From Conus ventricosus (lineage: Eukaryota > Mollusca > Gastropoda > Neogastropoda > Conidae): DNA of 64,000 nt. The notes beneath the pieces were generated by a model, which made no database searches, had not been told where the DNA came from, and worked only from the letters and a program-made list of their open reading frames with translations. Positions 1-15,810 of the stretch are shown here, piece after piece. Numbering within the stretch: position 1 is the stretch's first letter; every line of letters starts with the position of its first letter. The DNA lies in NCBI GenBank assembly GCA_018398815.1, contig JAFLJL010013946.1, positions 35,001 through 99,000 on the forward strand, written 5' to 3'. The position numbers were made by a program, and so were the translations under genes.

Positions 1-20
1 CTCCACAGAAGACGCTGCAC

Positions 21-224
21 TGATACTGAGTCACTGCAGAGGTGTTTAATGGTGCCTGTGTCTGATCCAACACACAGAGAACGTCATATGATACTGGGTC
101 ACTGCAGAGGTGTTAAATGGTGCCTGTGTCTGATCCAACACACAGAGAACGTCATCTGATACTGAGTCACTGCAGAGGTGTTTAATGGTGCTTTTTCGGA
201 ATCAACACACAGAGAACGTCATCT
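21..224. repeat. 68-bp minisatellite, three copies
   Basis: The phrase TGATACTGNGTCACTGCAGAG starts at 21, 89 and 157, giving a strict 68-bp period. Copies are close to identical except the third, which diverges near its end. The array continues to the window edge in degraded form. Confidence 0.9.
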
Positions 225-442
225 ACTAGGCTCCCACAGACGTGAATAATTGCTTAGTCGCAGAGCCACGAGAGTGAGCGTCCGTTTTCGCGCAGCGCTT
301 TCAAGTCCGTCTCTCAACCGTCCTCATGAACCCGTTGATACAGGTGACCTCGGCACGAACTCACCGCGTAAATGAGGTGGAGTGGAAATCGACACTGAGG
401 TCACCATGGGAGCTGAACAGGCATGACTACAGTGGTTGATTA

Positions 443-487
443 TTTGTTGTTGTTGTTGTTGTTGTTGTTTGTTGTTGTTGTTGTTTT
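443..487. repeat. (GTT)n microsatellite
   Basis: An uninterrupted run of TTG/GTT triplets with one slip. No gene is visible around it. Confidence 0.9.
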
Positions 488-872
488 CCTTCTTTAATGC
501 TGAACGATGAGGATGAGATTATGCAGGTGATGCTACAGAGACCCATTCTGGTCTGAGACTACAACACAGGGCTGCATTGTATGCTTCCTTTAATAATGAG
601 TATTCAGACATTGACCAAGTTCGAGAGATAAGACACCTCAGCAATACGTTTTGATTGTGTTATTACAACATTTTCAAAATTAATGCATTTGTCGCATAGG
701 AACAACGTCTTAATACACCTATTGACTGGGTAGAGATGGTAGTAACAAGGATGAAGAAAATTAGAGAAACAGAACTAAAATGACTGCAGTTGAAAATACG
801 CGAAAGAATTCTGATAAGAGGGCGTTCTGAGATGTAATGCAAATTATTGAAAGTGACAAATGCAATTTTTGT

Positions 873-875
<3 letters not shown>
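488..875. other. No recognisable feature
   Basis: AT-rich sequence with only short chance ORFs on both strands. I see no repeat or conserved motif. Confidence 0.5.

Positions 876-949
<74 letters not shown>
876..949. repeat. (GA)n microsatellite
   Basis: A run of GA dinucleotides with one A insertion. Translated Arg-Glu or Ser-Leu ORFs over it are artefacts of the repeat. Confidence 0.95.
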
Positions 950-951
<2 letters not shown>

Positions 952-1129
952 ACTCCAACATGAGTTTTACACGTAGTTTTGGTGAAGAGTTTAAATGGTT
1001 TTCTTTTTTAAGTGAACTGTTCACACTGTGACAGACTTTTCCATAAATGTGGAGATTATATCGTTTCGCACCGATGAAAAAAACAAAACCCGATGACATG
1101 TTAGATCTGATAATTCCAATGGGAAAAAA

Positions 1130-1265
1130 GTTCACTTATAGATGTAGAATTAACAAAACAAAAACCTAGTCTAAACATGTTTTTGAAAGAGCTGGACTTT
1201 AGATATAACATGGACAAATATATTTCCTTGATACGGGAAATTATACGAACTACCAAACAGAATAG
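1130..1265 (+). pseudogene. L1/Tx1-like LINE, C-terminal scrap
   Basis: Translation gives CRINKTKT followed, after a frame break, by NMFLKELDFRYNMDKYISL. This matches the C-terminal end of the LINE ORF on the minus strand at 48.0-48.4 kb, which reads CRINKTKPNINVFLKEL and RIKYKIEKY. It is therefore a decayed copy of the tail of the same LINE lineage in the opposite orientation. The RT and endonuclease are absent and the reading frame is broken. The match is from my own comparison of the two segments in this window. The upstream limit is uncertain because the 950-1130 sequence could belong to the same copy. Confidence 0.7.
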
Positions 1266-1584
1266 GCCCGACATTTCAGACTAACAGGGGGCTGATGCTA
1301 ATTGTACATGATGCATTTGATTTGAATAATGTGATACTGAAATGTGTCACTGTTGATTTGCTTTAACCAAATGTCAGGATTCGACGGACTTGGTATAAGG
1401 TGTGTAACGTGTTTTATAACTCGGAATGACGTTTATGTGGAGTATTAATGATGATCGTTGGAAGAATTTCTTCATGTGTGCCCATCACAAACAAAGAAAG
1501 AAACAAACAAACAAAGATACCGTGGTGCTGGCAAAACCAACACTAGAGCAACCCTCTCGAGACAAATTAATTCAGTTAATTAGA
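1266..1584. other. No recognisable feature
   Basis: This may include the 3' untranslated part of the LINE scrap just upstream. No coding motif is visible. Confidence 0.4.
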
Positions 1585-1703
1585 GTCAGAACATGTGGTT
1601 ACAGTCTTTCCAACTGAGACCATAGCAAACCTAACGCTGGTTTGTTTGGTGGTTGGGGACAACACTTCTCTGGTCCTACCCGCACCTCCAGGTGTATCTT
1701 TTT
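1585..1703. repeat. Dispersed repeat, blocks 1-2
   Basis: It contains block 1 (ATGTGGTTACAGTC...) followed by block 2 (GGTTTGTTTGGTGG... to CCAGGTGTATC). The same two blocks recur at 2139-2260 in the same orientation but in the order 2-1. This suggests pieces of a longer tandem or composite repeat. Confidence 0.6.
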
Positions 1704-2138
1704 CTTGTCTGCCTTTTGGCCATCTCTTGGGAAAAGTCCAGTGATAGTGAAGAGAAACTCACTGACAGCAGGGAAAGTCTTGTTGGCAACGGGAAAGACT
1801 GAGACCTAGGATTCTCTTCAGAGAGCACGTAAGACCTCAAGGCGAAAGCTTGGACGTATCTGGAGTTGCATTTCCATCACCTGTCAGCGGAACAGCAACG
1901 AGCGAGTTTACGGGATGCACGTGGCAGTTGCTTGGCGGTGGCTTTTTTTTTTTTGCCGGTGGGCTCTGCAGATATGAAATATAGGCTGGTACACATATGG
2001 GAACGCTTCCATGGAGGATCAGCTGTATCACATCTAATGGCCATTACAGAATAGCATCTGCCAGGGAGCACTTAGATCCCTTCACATGTTAACGGAATGC
2101 CCTACGGCTTCCAACGCTGGCACAGTATTGTTCCCAGC
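1704..2138. other. No recognisable feature
   Basis: Spacer between the two copies of the dispersed repeat. Only short overlapping ORFs on both strands are visible. Confidence 0.4.
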
Positions 2139-2260
2139 TGGTTTGTTACGGTAGGTAGGGACAGTACTTCTCTGGGTCTTACCCGCACCTTCAGGTGTAT
2201 CTTTTTTCTTTAATATGTGGTTTCAGACTGTCTAACTGAGAGTCCACAGCAAATCTAAAC
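2139..2260. repeat. Dispersed repeat, blocks 2-1
   Basis: Block 2 ends in CTTCAGGTGTATC and block 1 begins ATGTGGTTTCAGACTG. It is the second occurrence of the repeat seen at 1585-1703, with block order swapped. Confidence 0.6.
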
Positions 2261-2400
2261 ACTGGGTCGGAATCCGTGTGGGGAAAAAATCCAGAAATTG
2301 AAGTGAGTCCGATAGAAATTGATCCCACGACCTCCCTGCCTACAGTCCACGACTGTACAAAGTACTTATGGTGGGTGGCGCAACAGCAATATTCAATAAA
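2261..2400 (-). repeat. SINE-like (tRNA-derived) scrap
   Basis: On the minus strand the segment reads GTGGACTGTAGGCAGGGAGG then TCGTGGGATCAATTTC. This resembles the tRNA-like head of many invertebrate SINEs, where GTGGGTTCGAATCC carries the pol III B box. Here the B box is mutated and no clean A box is seen. The assignment is inference from pattern memory. Confidence 0.3.
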
Positions 2401-2615
2401 TCTCAATATTGGCCACACTAGGCAAACCAGCAGGTCATTCAATATGGTGCCTTGTTTTCTTTCCAGAATCCCACCATACATAATATTTAATTCCTAATGC
2501 CATGGGAATTTTCCCTTCAAAATTTTGGTTGGTTTCAAAGCTCATGCATGGTTCTTCATGTTTCAGGATACAATAGTATATGTTAGGTTATCTATCTAAC
2601 CAGCTAATGACATAA

Positions 2616-2692
2616 GAGAGAGAGAGAGAGAGAAAAGAGAGGAGAGAGGGGAGAGAGAGAGAGAGAGAGAGAAGAGGGGAGAGAGAGAGATT
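2616..2692. repeat. GA-rich simple repeat
   Basis: Interrupted (GA)n with GGGGA interruptions. Confidence 0.9.
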
Positions 2693-3074
2693 TCATGAGA
2701 TGGTGCCCAATTGACAACATTACAGTCTGTTGAAGGGTGAATGTTGCATTGTTGGCGAGGTCGTTTGAAGCTCTACTCACCAGCAGTGGAAGACAAATCG
2801 ATGCGTTTCAGTTCCCAGGGCTGTTGTGTGGATACATGACACTAATCCTCGGAGTCGAACAGGTTTAAACATGATGGGTCCGTTTCGGTCCCCATTTACA
2901 CTCTGCATCGTATTTTTTACGTTCTCTGCGTTCGTAACTTCCGTGTGCTTATTGGGAAAAATAAAACAGTGTTTTTTTTCTTGATTTGAAATCTTTCGTC
3001 GCGTGAGCGTTTTCACTTTCGCAATAATGAATACATTACAGTGTGTGGATCACTAAGTAGCATCAACACCACAC
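2693..3074. other. No recognisable feature
   Basis: Ordinary-composition sequence. The minus-strand ORF at 2777-3016 (79 codons) shows no motif I recognise. Confidence 0.4.
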
Positions 3075-3117
<43 letters not shown>

Positions 3118-3169
3118 CACCCCACACACACACCACACACACCACGCACGCACACACACTCACACCCCA

Positions 3170-3217
<48 letters not shown>

Positions 3218-3308
3218 CACACACCCCACACACCCCACACACGGAGAAGAGAGAGAGAGAGAGAGAGAAGAGAGAGAAGAGAGAGAGAGAGAGGGGAGAG
3301 AGAGAGAT
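3075..3308. repeat. Compound (CA)n-(CGCA)n-(GA)n
   Basis: A CA tract passes into CGCA repeats near 3170-3205, back to CA, then into GA from about 3245. The Thr-His and Arg-Glu ORFs over it are spurious. Confidence 0.95.
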
Positions 3309-3394
3309 GTATGTATATGTTTAGATCGATAGATATATGTATTGTTTAGATCGATGTATAAAAGATAATAAATAGATATGTGTGTTCTATCTAA

Positions 3395-3395
3395 A

Positions 3396-3437
<42 letters not shown>

Positions 3438-3446
3438 CTCTCTCTT
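3395..3446. repeat. (CT)n microsatellite
   Basis: CT run with two interruptions. It lies about 90 bp after a GA tract, so the two could pair as a loose inverted repeat. Confidence 0.9.
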
Positions 3447-4106
3447 GAGAGGTCCAAGTGAATCAGCAAGACGTGCTGTGGTTGTTCTTGTTTTTTTGCA
3501 AGTTTGTTATGTCACAGGCCCGTTTTTGTCTTTCATTTTCTGCAGGATATTTGCTACTGTGGGGTTGATTACTGTGGCGTAATTGTTATGCTTCCAAAGA
3601 AAAGGTATGGTCCTTAATTAACATTATTTCGTTTACTTTGAAAAATTTAAAGGGAAAAATCGGTCTTCAATACTGTTCACACGTGACCGCAGCGAAGCAT
3701 GAAGTGAACTTTCATTTTGCACGTGAGGCCTTGTCGTTTCGGTGAGCTGTGTGATCCGACCGGTCAGCTATACTACACAATTAGTCAAGTGTGTCTTGCT
3801 TCACTGACTGTTCCCGTGCTGTCCCGTGTCCGAGTCGCCGAAACCGTGAACAGTCGTTTTTTGATCATGTGCTGTTTTAAAGTTTTTTTCTTGATTACAT
3901 TTTAATGGATACCTCCGCTGTGGTTACACGACAACAAATTAAAAACCCCCTTAGACATTCTACAAAAGAGGTTTCCTGTCCTGAAAAGAAATTCTTGCCT
4001 GCAGAAATTCATTGTTCTACTGTTATTCATGTATCACTAATGAATCAATTGTTATCGAAAAGAACGATTATGACTGTCAGGAAATCTGCTTTCTCTTGCC
4101 CTGGTG
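3447..4106. other. No recognisable gene
   Basis: Two short plus-strand ORFs (3717-3905 and 3905-4222) abut here, but neither shows a family motif. I would not call either a gene. Confidence 0.4.
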
Positions 4107-4295
4107 GATCAGGGGGGGCGGGCCGCTATTGCGCGGGGTCCTCTATTGCGCGACCTAAGAACATATCATCTATAAGAAGCCTAATCCTATTTCTGTTACA
4201 CTGTTTAGAGAGGCTGGGTTGAATGACAAATAGTCACCGCGCAATAGCGGCCCCACGCTATAGCGGCCCCGCGCAATAGCGGGCCGACCCCGATC
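4107..4295. mobile_element. MITE-like hairpin of CGCGCAATAGCGG motifs
   Basis: The left arm (4107-4152) carries GGGCCGCTATTGCGCGG and CTCTATTGCGCG. The right arm (4238-4295) carries the reverse complement motif CGCGCAATAGCGGCCC twice plus a variant, ACGCTATAGCGG. Both arms end in GATC with a G/C run. About 85 bp of non-repetitive sequence separates them. The structure fits a short non-autonomous element with terminal inverted repeats; no coding capacity and no clear target duplication are seen. Confidence 0.6.
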
Positions 4296-4391
4296 AGTGA
4301 ACCCACACCCTCCTGTCGGCTAAGTCAGTCATTCGTGTGTTTAGGTGGCACATCGAAACGTAGTACACTGACTTTTTATTTCACTCGGCAA

Positions 4392-4661
4392 GGAACAGGG
4401 GGAACGTATCTTTGTGCCCACGCCTCTTTGTGCCCACAGACGTATCTTTGAGCCCACGTCTCTTTGTGCCCACGTCCTTTTTGTGCCCACGCTAACCCAA
4501 CCCTAACCCTTCCCTAACCCAAACCCTAACCCTAACCCTATCCCTACCCTAACCCTATCCCAAAACCCTATCCCTATCCCTAACCCTAACCCTAACCCTA
4601 ACCACTTTATAGAGACGTGGGCACAAAGAGACGTGGCACAAAGGATGCTTCGGGAACAGGG
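4392..4661. mobile_element. Telomere-repeat element between 9-bp direct repeats
   Basis: GGAACAGGG occurs at 4392-4400 and again at 4653-4661, consistent with a 9-bp target-site duplication. Inside, CTTTGTGCCCACG-type motifs repeat about five times on the left. Their reverse complement, GTGGGCACAAAGAGACGTGG, lies on the right. Between them is a CCCTAA tract. It looks like a small mobile element with iterated inverted ends and a telomeric core. Confidence 0.55.
4492..4603. repeat. Interstitial telomere-type (CCCTAA)n
   Basis: About 18 degenerate CCCTAA/CCCTAT units. This is the common metazoan telomere motif, but it is internal and flanked on both sides by the GTGGGCACAAAGA motif, so it is not a chromosome end. 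Confidence 0.85.
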
Positions 4662-5829
4662 ACTTTACTGTGCCAGGGTGCGACTGTGAAAACATGGGAC
4701 AATGATCAATGTGAAATCCTGAATAAGACACTTCCCAATTACGTAAAAGTGATGACATACATGCACTAAAACAGCTTTGACCTCTTTTCCCCTTTAACTT
4801 TTCTGACAGGGAATGACAGCATTCTTTTTTCCACCCCGTGTGTGACCAGAGCGTTTGTGTCTTCATCCTGTCCCACTTATTCCCAACCAACTCTAGAGGA
4901 TGATGTGACGATGGCAGTGTTGTGCAAGATCTTGTTGTGACATCTCTGAAACATCTCTGTTTGGGTGTGGTGGATAATCCGACTGAAGTTTCCTTTGAAA
5001 CTCAACAGATGACCATGGCTCTGCAAAACAAACTCTTGCAAAGGAAAAAAGGGAAACCCTGTTTCCGAGGACAATGTGTGCAAAACCCGCCACAGACAGG
5101 TTTAAATCAACACCCAAATTATCTCGAATAAACGTTATCGTAGACGGACATTTGTCCACTAAACACTTGCAAATGCGGTTTGTCTGAAAAACTTACAAAC
5201 ATTGAAAACGCTCTGGAGTTCACGTTAAATAATCAGGGCTGATCGTGATGCAGACTTGGTATCTAACTAGAAGACTCCAAATTTCTTTGAAAAAGGATTT
5301 AAAACTCCATAGTGATAAAACGGTGGAATCTTTACACTCCAATCTTGACGATTAAAGACTATTATTTCCAAATTCGATGCCACAGTTGCAATTTTGTCAA
5401 TGAAAACCATTCCTTGAAAACCCATCTTGGCACCTTCAATGTCTTCAGTAAGTATATCTACCCAGACTATTGATGGAAATCAAAACGACGAGTTTTGGTG
5501 GTCCAGTTTCCTGTCCGCCCTTTCTCACATGCAGAAGTGAATGGTGCGTGTCCCGCAGTCCAACAAGTCCAAACGAGACCACTGGTGAACTTCGTCAGGA
5601 CAGTACGCCCAGCCTGTGCCGGTAGTTTTTACTGATTTTGATAGCAAGGATGTGCTTTCAAAATGGTTGACATACTGGTAATCTCAGTCAGGATCAATCA
5701 AATGAAAACATTCAGAGAAACTCCACTCCCCAAAGCCAACGGCATATTCAATACTGATAATTCACCCCAATTCCATGATTCTCATAAAACCCTTGCTTCA
5801 TAAGAAAACCCCTGAACAAGTTCTTGGTG

Positions 5830-6340
5830 AAATCAAATTACCAAATGAAAAGTCTTCGCTTTTTGTTGGGGACTCTGTCATAAGGTACATGATTCAAGGA
5901 GACTGCAGACAAAAATGACCCTCGTTTTAAAATTTGTGTTCCAGGTCTAAAAATTAGTGATATTATCCAGTGGCTGCTTGGGTTAGACAAATAGGACCAA
6001 ATAAAAACTTCATTGTGCATGTTGGTACAAATGACTGTCCGCCGGTCCAATTCCAACTGAGGTTTGGCATAAACTGAAATTTATTTGTGTCAGACTCGTT
6101 TTCCTTCAGCTTATATAGCCTTAAGTTCTATAGTACCTGCTCGTGGCAGAAACCACGAATAATGCGATAGCACCTTCAAATAGAAATGTATATACTGCCC
6201 GTACTAGTATGGAAATAGACACGATCGACCACCACAGTGCTTTCATCACTGCAAGTGGTGCTCCGTGGCGGGCATTATATAAAGATAGTACTCATCTCAG
6301 TATGAGAGGGAATGCTAGTCTGGCAATAAACTTTTAAAAA
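5830..6340 (+). pseudogene. LINE ORF1, SGNH hydrolase domain (broken)
   Basis: Read in three frames, this segment has the blocks of an SGNH/GDSL hydrolase in order. Block I is FVGDSVIR with the nucleophile Ser at 5874-5876. PGLKISDIIQW follows, and then a block with VHVGTND at about 6018-6035. Next is an SSIVPARGR segment, and the final block is DSTHLSMRGN with the catalytic-type Asp at 6284-6286 and His at 6293-6295. In this family the Ser and the Asp-x-x-His act in ester hydrolysis; in CR1-type LINEs the domain sits in ORF1. At least three frame shifts and stops separate the blocks. The order and spacing make chance unlikely. Confidence 0.75.
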
Positions 6341-6860
6341 GTTCTTCCTCAGGACAGACGAAACTGGTGTCCATGGTCCTCCTCATAAGGCACGTGTATT
6401 ACCCAGATTCACAGGAAGAACTTTGCAGGTTAGTACTGAAGCTGATGGTTCCCATCCCCAGACCTCCCAACAAGCTGGTGTTCCCCCCTTTATCATCCTC
6501 ATCCCACTTTCCTTTGTTGCCCACCCGGAATGATAACAAGACTGTGGTTGACAGAGCGCAAGCATCACAAGGCCAAATCCATCGGCCTTCACCCCCACAT
6601 CAGCTGGGGAATGATGGTATGTGTGAGGTTACTTATCCCCCACAAAACAGCCAGTCAGGAGGTCCACACCCCACATTGAACCCATCATCATTCCCCAATG
6701 CCTCTTATCCCCTTCCATCTCGGGACAAATGATCCCTTATTTCCCATATCCCAGATATCCAGACCCATACCCTTACCATACCCCTGATCACCGTGGAAGA
6801 CAAATTTTCCAGAGACAGTTTCCGGTGGCGGATCCTGTCAGTGTTCATAAATACGATGCC
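6341..6860 (+). pseudogene. LINE ORF1, proline-rich tail (first part)
   Basis: Continuing after the SGNH block, an open stretch rich in Pro, Ser and Asn runs to 6732. It is followed in another frame by a Pro/Tyr-rich run (PYFPYPRYPDPYPYHTPDHR). The tail is cut at 6860 by the inserted palindromic element. It resumes at about 14444 with a Gln/Pro-rich stretch of similar composition. No enzymatic motif is seen; the low-complexity tail is probably a disordered part of ORF1. Confidence 0.5.
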
Positions 6861-6910
6861 GGTGTAACGTGGTGAAACCACCCCCCCTCCCAGTTTAACT
6901 CCGGGAGTCA
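6861..6910 (+). repeat. Left terminal inverted repeat
   Basis: Begins GGTGTAACGTGGTGAAAC and runs to the first CAGTTTAACTCCGGGAGTCA. It pairs with 14393-14442 with four mismatches by my count. Confidence 0.85.
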
Positions 6911-7740
6911 GTATGGCACTGTCTCATATTAACTCCGGGAGTTAATCTGGGTCTGCATCAAAGCAGCCCCCTAACAGGTTTAGAACGGCCCCCCTATATC
7001 TCTTCTTTTCTCTTTATTAGGCCTGTTTCAAAATGAACCCCTACCAGTCTCAGAATAACTCCCGGGAGTTGTTTTAAACATAAAAATGTTGACTCTAAAC
7101 TAATTCCCGGGAGTTCTATGGGGCAGTCCCAAATCAGCCCCCCACCCCCTTGGAGAGTTAAACTGGTGCTGTCCCAAACTAACTCCGGGAGTTCTTCTGG
7201 GCCCAAACTTCTGACAACAAAATGACTCCCTGGGAGTTAAACTACCGCAAGTGGAGAGTCATTTCAGACAGGCCTGGAAAGCCCCACCCCATCCCCCGGG
7301 AGTTCGACAGACGCAGGCCCAGAATAGCCCGCCCCCCCCCCCCCCCCCCCCCCCCCCACCCCCCCCTCCCCCTGCCTCAATAATGAGAAATGGCCATTAA
7401 GCGCTCCAGTGGAGAGTTAACTAGCACGGCCAAGAACACCTACCAGAGATTAATGGACCTGGCCCAGAACAGCCCCCTGGGGAGACTTTACTTTAAACAA
7501 ACAATATCAACCAGGACATGTGCTTCGAACATCAGACATGGAGCACAACCAAGCCGAGCTATAGGGTTTTTTCCGACTCCAGAATGATCCCCCCCCCCCT
7601 CCGAGAGTTATACCAAACAGCCCCCAGTATAAGAGTAACACACCGCCCAGATCCCTCCAACTTTTTCTGGAGACAAAAAGCCCCGGAGCTACTAAACAAA
7701 TTAACCAGGAACAGCTGAAAACAAAAGGCCCCTTTTAAAA
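6911..7740 (-). repeat. Left array of ~45-bp motif
   Basis: Repeated GGGAGTTAAACTGG, GGCCCAGAACAGCCCC and related phrases occur roughly every 45 bp, with much variation. The orientation is opposite to the array right of the centre. A C-run of about 27 nt lies near 7330-7357. Confidence 0.7.
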
Positions 7741-8880
<1,140 letters not shown>

Positions 8881-9069
8881 TTTTCCGGGTTTTTAACAAC
8901 CCCAAAAATACTCCCGTCCAGAAGTGCTCCGGGGGGGTTAATTTTGGGGCCGGCCCGAATGACTCCCAAGAGTACATCTAGGGTTTGGGTAAAAAATGGA
9001 CCCCCTTTTTATAAAGTACTCCCGGGAATCATTCGGGGGCCCGGGCCAGAAGTACCCCCCCCCCCCCCC

Positions 9070-9690
9070 CCCGGCCCCCGGATATTCCTTTAAGGGTTTT
9101 TGATGGGTTTTTTTTTATTAGTAAAAAGTCATACCCTGCCATTCTTCCTGAATTTAAATTTTTAAAAAATATTTTTGAATTTAACTTGAGGGGGAAATTC
9201 TTTTGGGGGGTCCCAGGGGAAATTTCCCCCCTTGCCCCCTCTCCTTTATTTTTTTGTGCTCAGGGTTGTTATTTTACTGGTCATAAAAAATCACACTTTG
9301 GCATTCTATCTGATCAACATTTTAAAACTAGTCTGAAATTTTAACTTTAGGGGGGGGTACTTCCTGGGGCCAAATCCCGAAGTACCCCCCTTGCATATTT
9401 TTCCTTTTTTTAAAGTGGTTTAGGGTTGTTTTTTTTTTGGGGTTTTAAACTATTTCTTTGGGCTTCTAAACCGGGAAACAAAAAATTTAAATATAGTCTG
9501 AATCAACTTTTTTGGGGGGTTGTTCTGGGCCAAACCAAAAGTACCCCCCTTTCATAAACTCCTTTATCAAAAGTGCTCAGGGGTTTTTTATTTAATGATC
9601 ATAAGCTCCAAAAAAGGACCCTTCTCCTGAATTTAACATTGAAAAAAGTCTGAATGAACTTTAGGGGGAGTACTTTTGGGCGGTCAGTTT
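9070..9690. repeat. Central ~158-bp tandem repeat, four copies
   Basis: The phrase GGGTTGTTATTTTACTGGTCATAA and its variants start at about 9104, 9262, 9425 and 9581, a period near 158-162 bp. Each unit also contains a TCTGAA...AACTTTAGGGGG stretch and a GGGCCA...AGTACCCCCC stretch. It differs from the flanking arrays and sits near the change of orientation. Confidence 0.75.
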
Positions 9691-9769
9691 GGGATTTGGG
9701 ACCAAAAATTTCTTCCCCCGTCTAAAGGAAAAAATCGTTTTTTAAGATAGTTACATTTAAAAAACTTTA

Positions 9770-14392
<4,623 letters not shown>

Positions 14393-14442
14393 TGACTCCG
14401 GGAGTTAAACTGGGAAGGGGGGCAGTTTCACCACGTTACACC
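14393..14442 (-). repeat. Right terminal inverted repeat
   Basis: Ends GTTTCACCACGTTACACC, the reverse complement of the left terminus at 6861. Confidence 0.85.
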
Positions 14443-14443
14443 G

Positions 14444-14660
14444 GGCTCCATGTATAGTATTCCAAGTTGGCCCGCCACTAACAATCCTGTTAACCAGTGT
14501 GCCCAGCAACTAATGTCTTTGGCATCACAGCTAGCGTACCAGCCTGGACATTAGTGATCTTCACCAGCTCTGCGACCACCACCTCACAATGCATGGTCTT
14601 TCCATACATATGCTGTTCATACGAGACGTCAGACAATTGTGTTCTACCCATAAGGACTGC
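14444..14660 (+). pseudogene. LINE ORF1 tail resumed after the insertion
   Basis: Directly after the right TIR a frame reads SMYSIPSWPATNNPVNQCAQ and continues Gln/Pro-rich with stops to about 14650. Its composition matches the Pro/Tyr/Gln-rich ORF1 stretch interrupted at 6860, and the LINE ORF2 follows downstream. I infer that it is the other half of ORF1. Confidence 0.45.
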
Positions 14661-15180
14661 AGTGGTTTTTTGTGCATGAACATTTAAACACTTGTCTACT
14701 TTAAAAAAATCCTCTTGGTTATATATCCAAAAGTGTGCTGATAGACTTTGTTTATGCTTATTTTCTTCTTCTTAGATGTGGTGTACCATATTTAAAAATT
14801 ACTCTTTCTTGTATGACAGGCGGTCTCGGAAAACTCGGATAGGGACAGTTCGCATACTCGTGTGAAATACATATTTATATCATTTTTTTTTTGCGCCGAG
14901 ATTATGTCTTGCCCGGAGTGAATGTTCAGGTTGCTTCTCTTACTTTCAGTCTTGTGTTCAACTCAGCTGGATAGAATTGGTATTTCTCACTTGGTTTCCA
15001 GTAGTTTTTCCGCTTTCATCTTGCTTATCATTTGTATTGAGTGTCACGTTTCTTTGTATGTGTTTCCAGTAGTTTTTTCCGCTTTCATCTTGCTTGTCAT
15101 TTGTATTGAGTGTCACGTTTCTTTGTATGTGTTAATATCCTCTTAATTATCATCTGTAATTGTATTGTTTGTCATGGGCA

Positions 15181-15810
15181 ATAACGGTAGCACATCAAAG
15201 TGGCTCCGTAACGCTGGGTTCAAAATAGGTTATCTCAATGTATGTCACTTAATGAACAAATTATCAGATGTGCCTTCCATTCTGTCCAATTCAAATGACT
15301 GTTTTCATGTCTTTGGTTTTTCTGAATCACGATTATCTAGTACGATTTCTGACAATATATTATCGATCAGGATACAACCTTCTTAGACGAGATGCCACAG
15401 CAAAACTAGAAACGGGTATGGTGGTTATATTCACCAATCTGTTAATTAAAGACGGCTAATCTTGTTTGATAAATATAAAATTGAATGCTTATGGCTTGAG
15501 ATTCACTTGAAAGGAACAAAGCCAATCCTGGTAGGTTTCTTATACAAAAACCCAGAAGAAAGAGTCGAGTGGTTCGATCGTTTTGCATCAATGCTCGAAG
15601 ACGTATTAAATTGTTCTACGGAAATAATCTTGCTTGGGAGATTTTAACATCGATTTATTCAAATCACATAATAAATGGAACAAAACTTATGAAACGTGCA
15701 ATTTAACGCAGTTAATAAATTCACCTACATGGATAACATTACAGAAAAAAACGTTAATTGACCACATTTATATTACTAACTAACAACATAGTGAAAACTG
15801 CTGCACCTGT
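15181..15810 (+). pseudogene. LINE ORF2, AP-type endonuclease domain (broken)
   Basis: The opening reads FKIGYLNVCHLMNKLSDVPS then FGFSESRL, the usual start of an AP-like LINE endonuclease. Further blocks are TKPILVGFLYKNP, GDFNIDLFKSHN (after a frame shift at about 15640), and LIDHIYITN at about 15750-15780. The late block reads YGLSGHFPSVF, where the usual Asp before His (SDHFP) is Gly. These motifs belong to the enzyme that nicks target DNA for target-primed reverse transcription. There are several frame shifts and at least two stops, so the domain is inactive. Confidence 0.8.

Noticed and set aside
4492..4603. Chromosome end
   Set aside because: The CCCTAA tract is short, degenerate and flanked on both sides by the same element motif and unique sequence.
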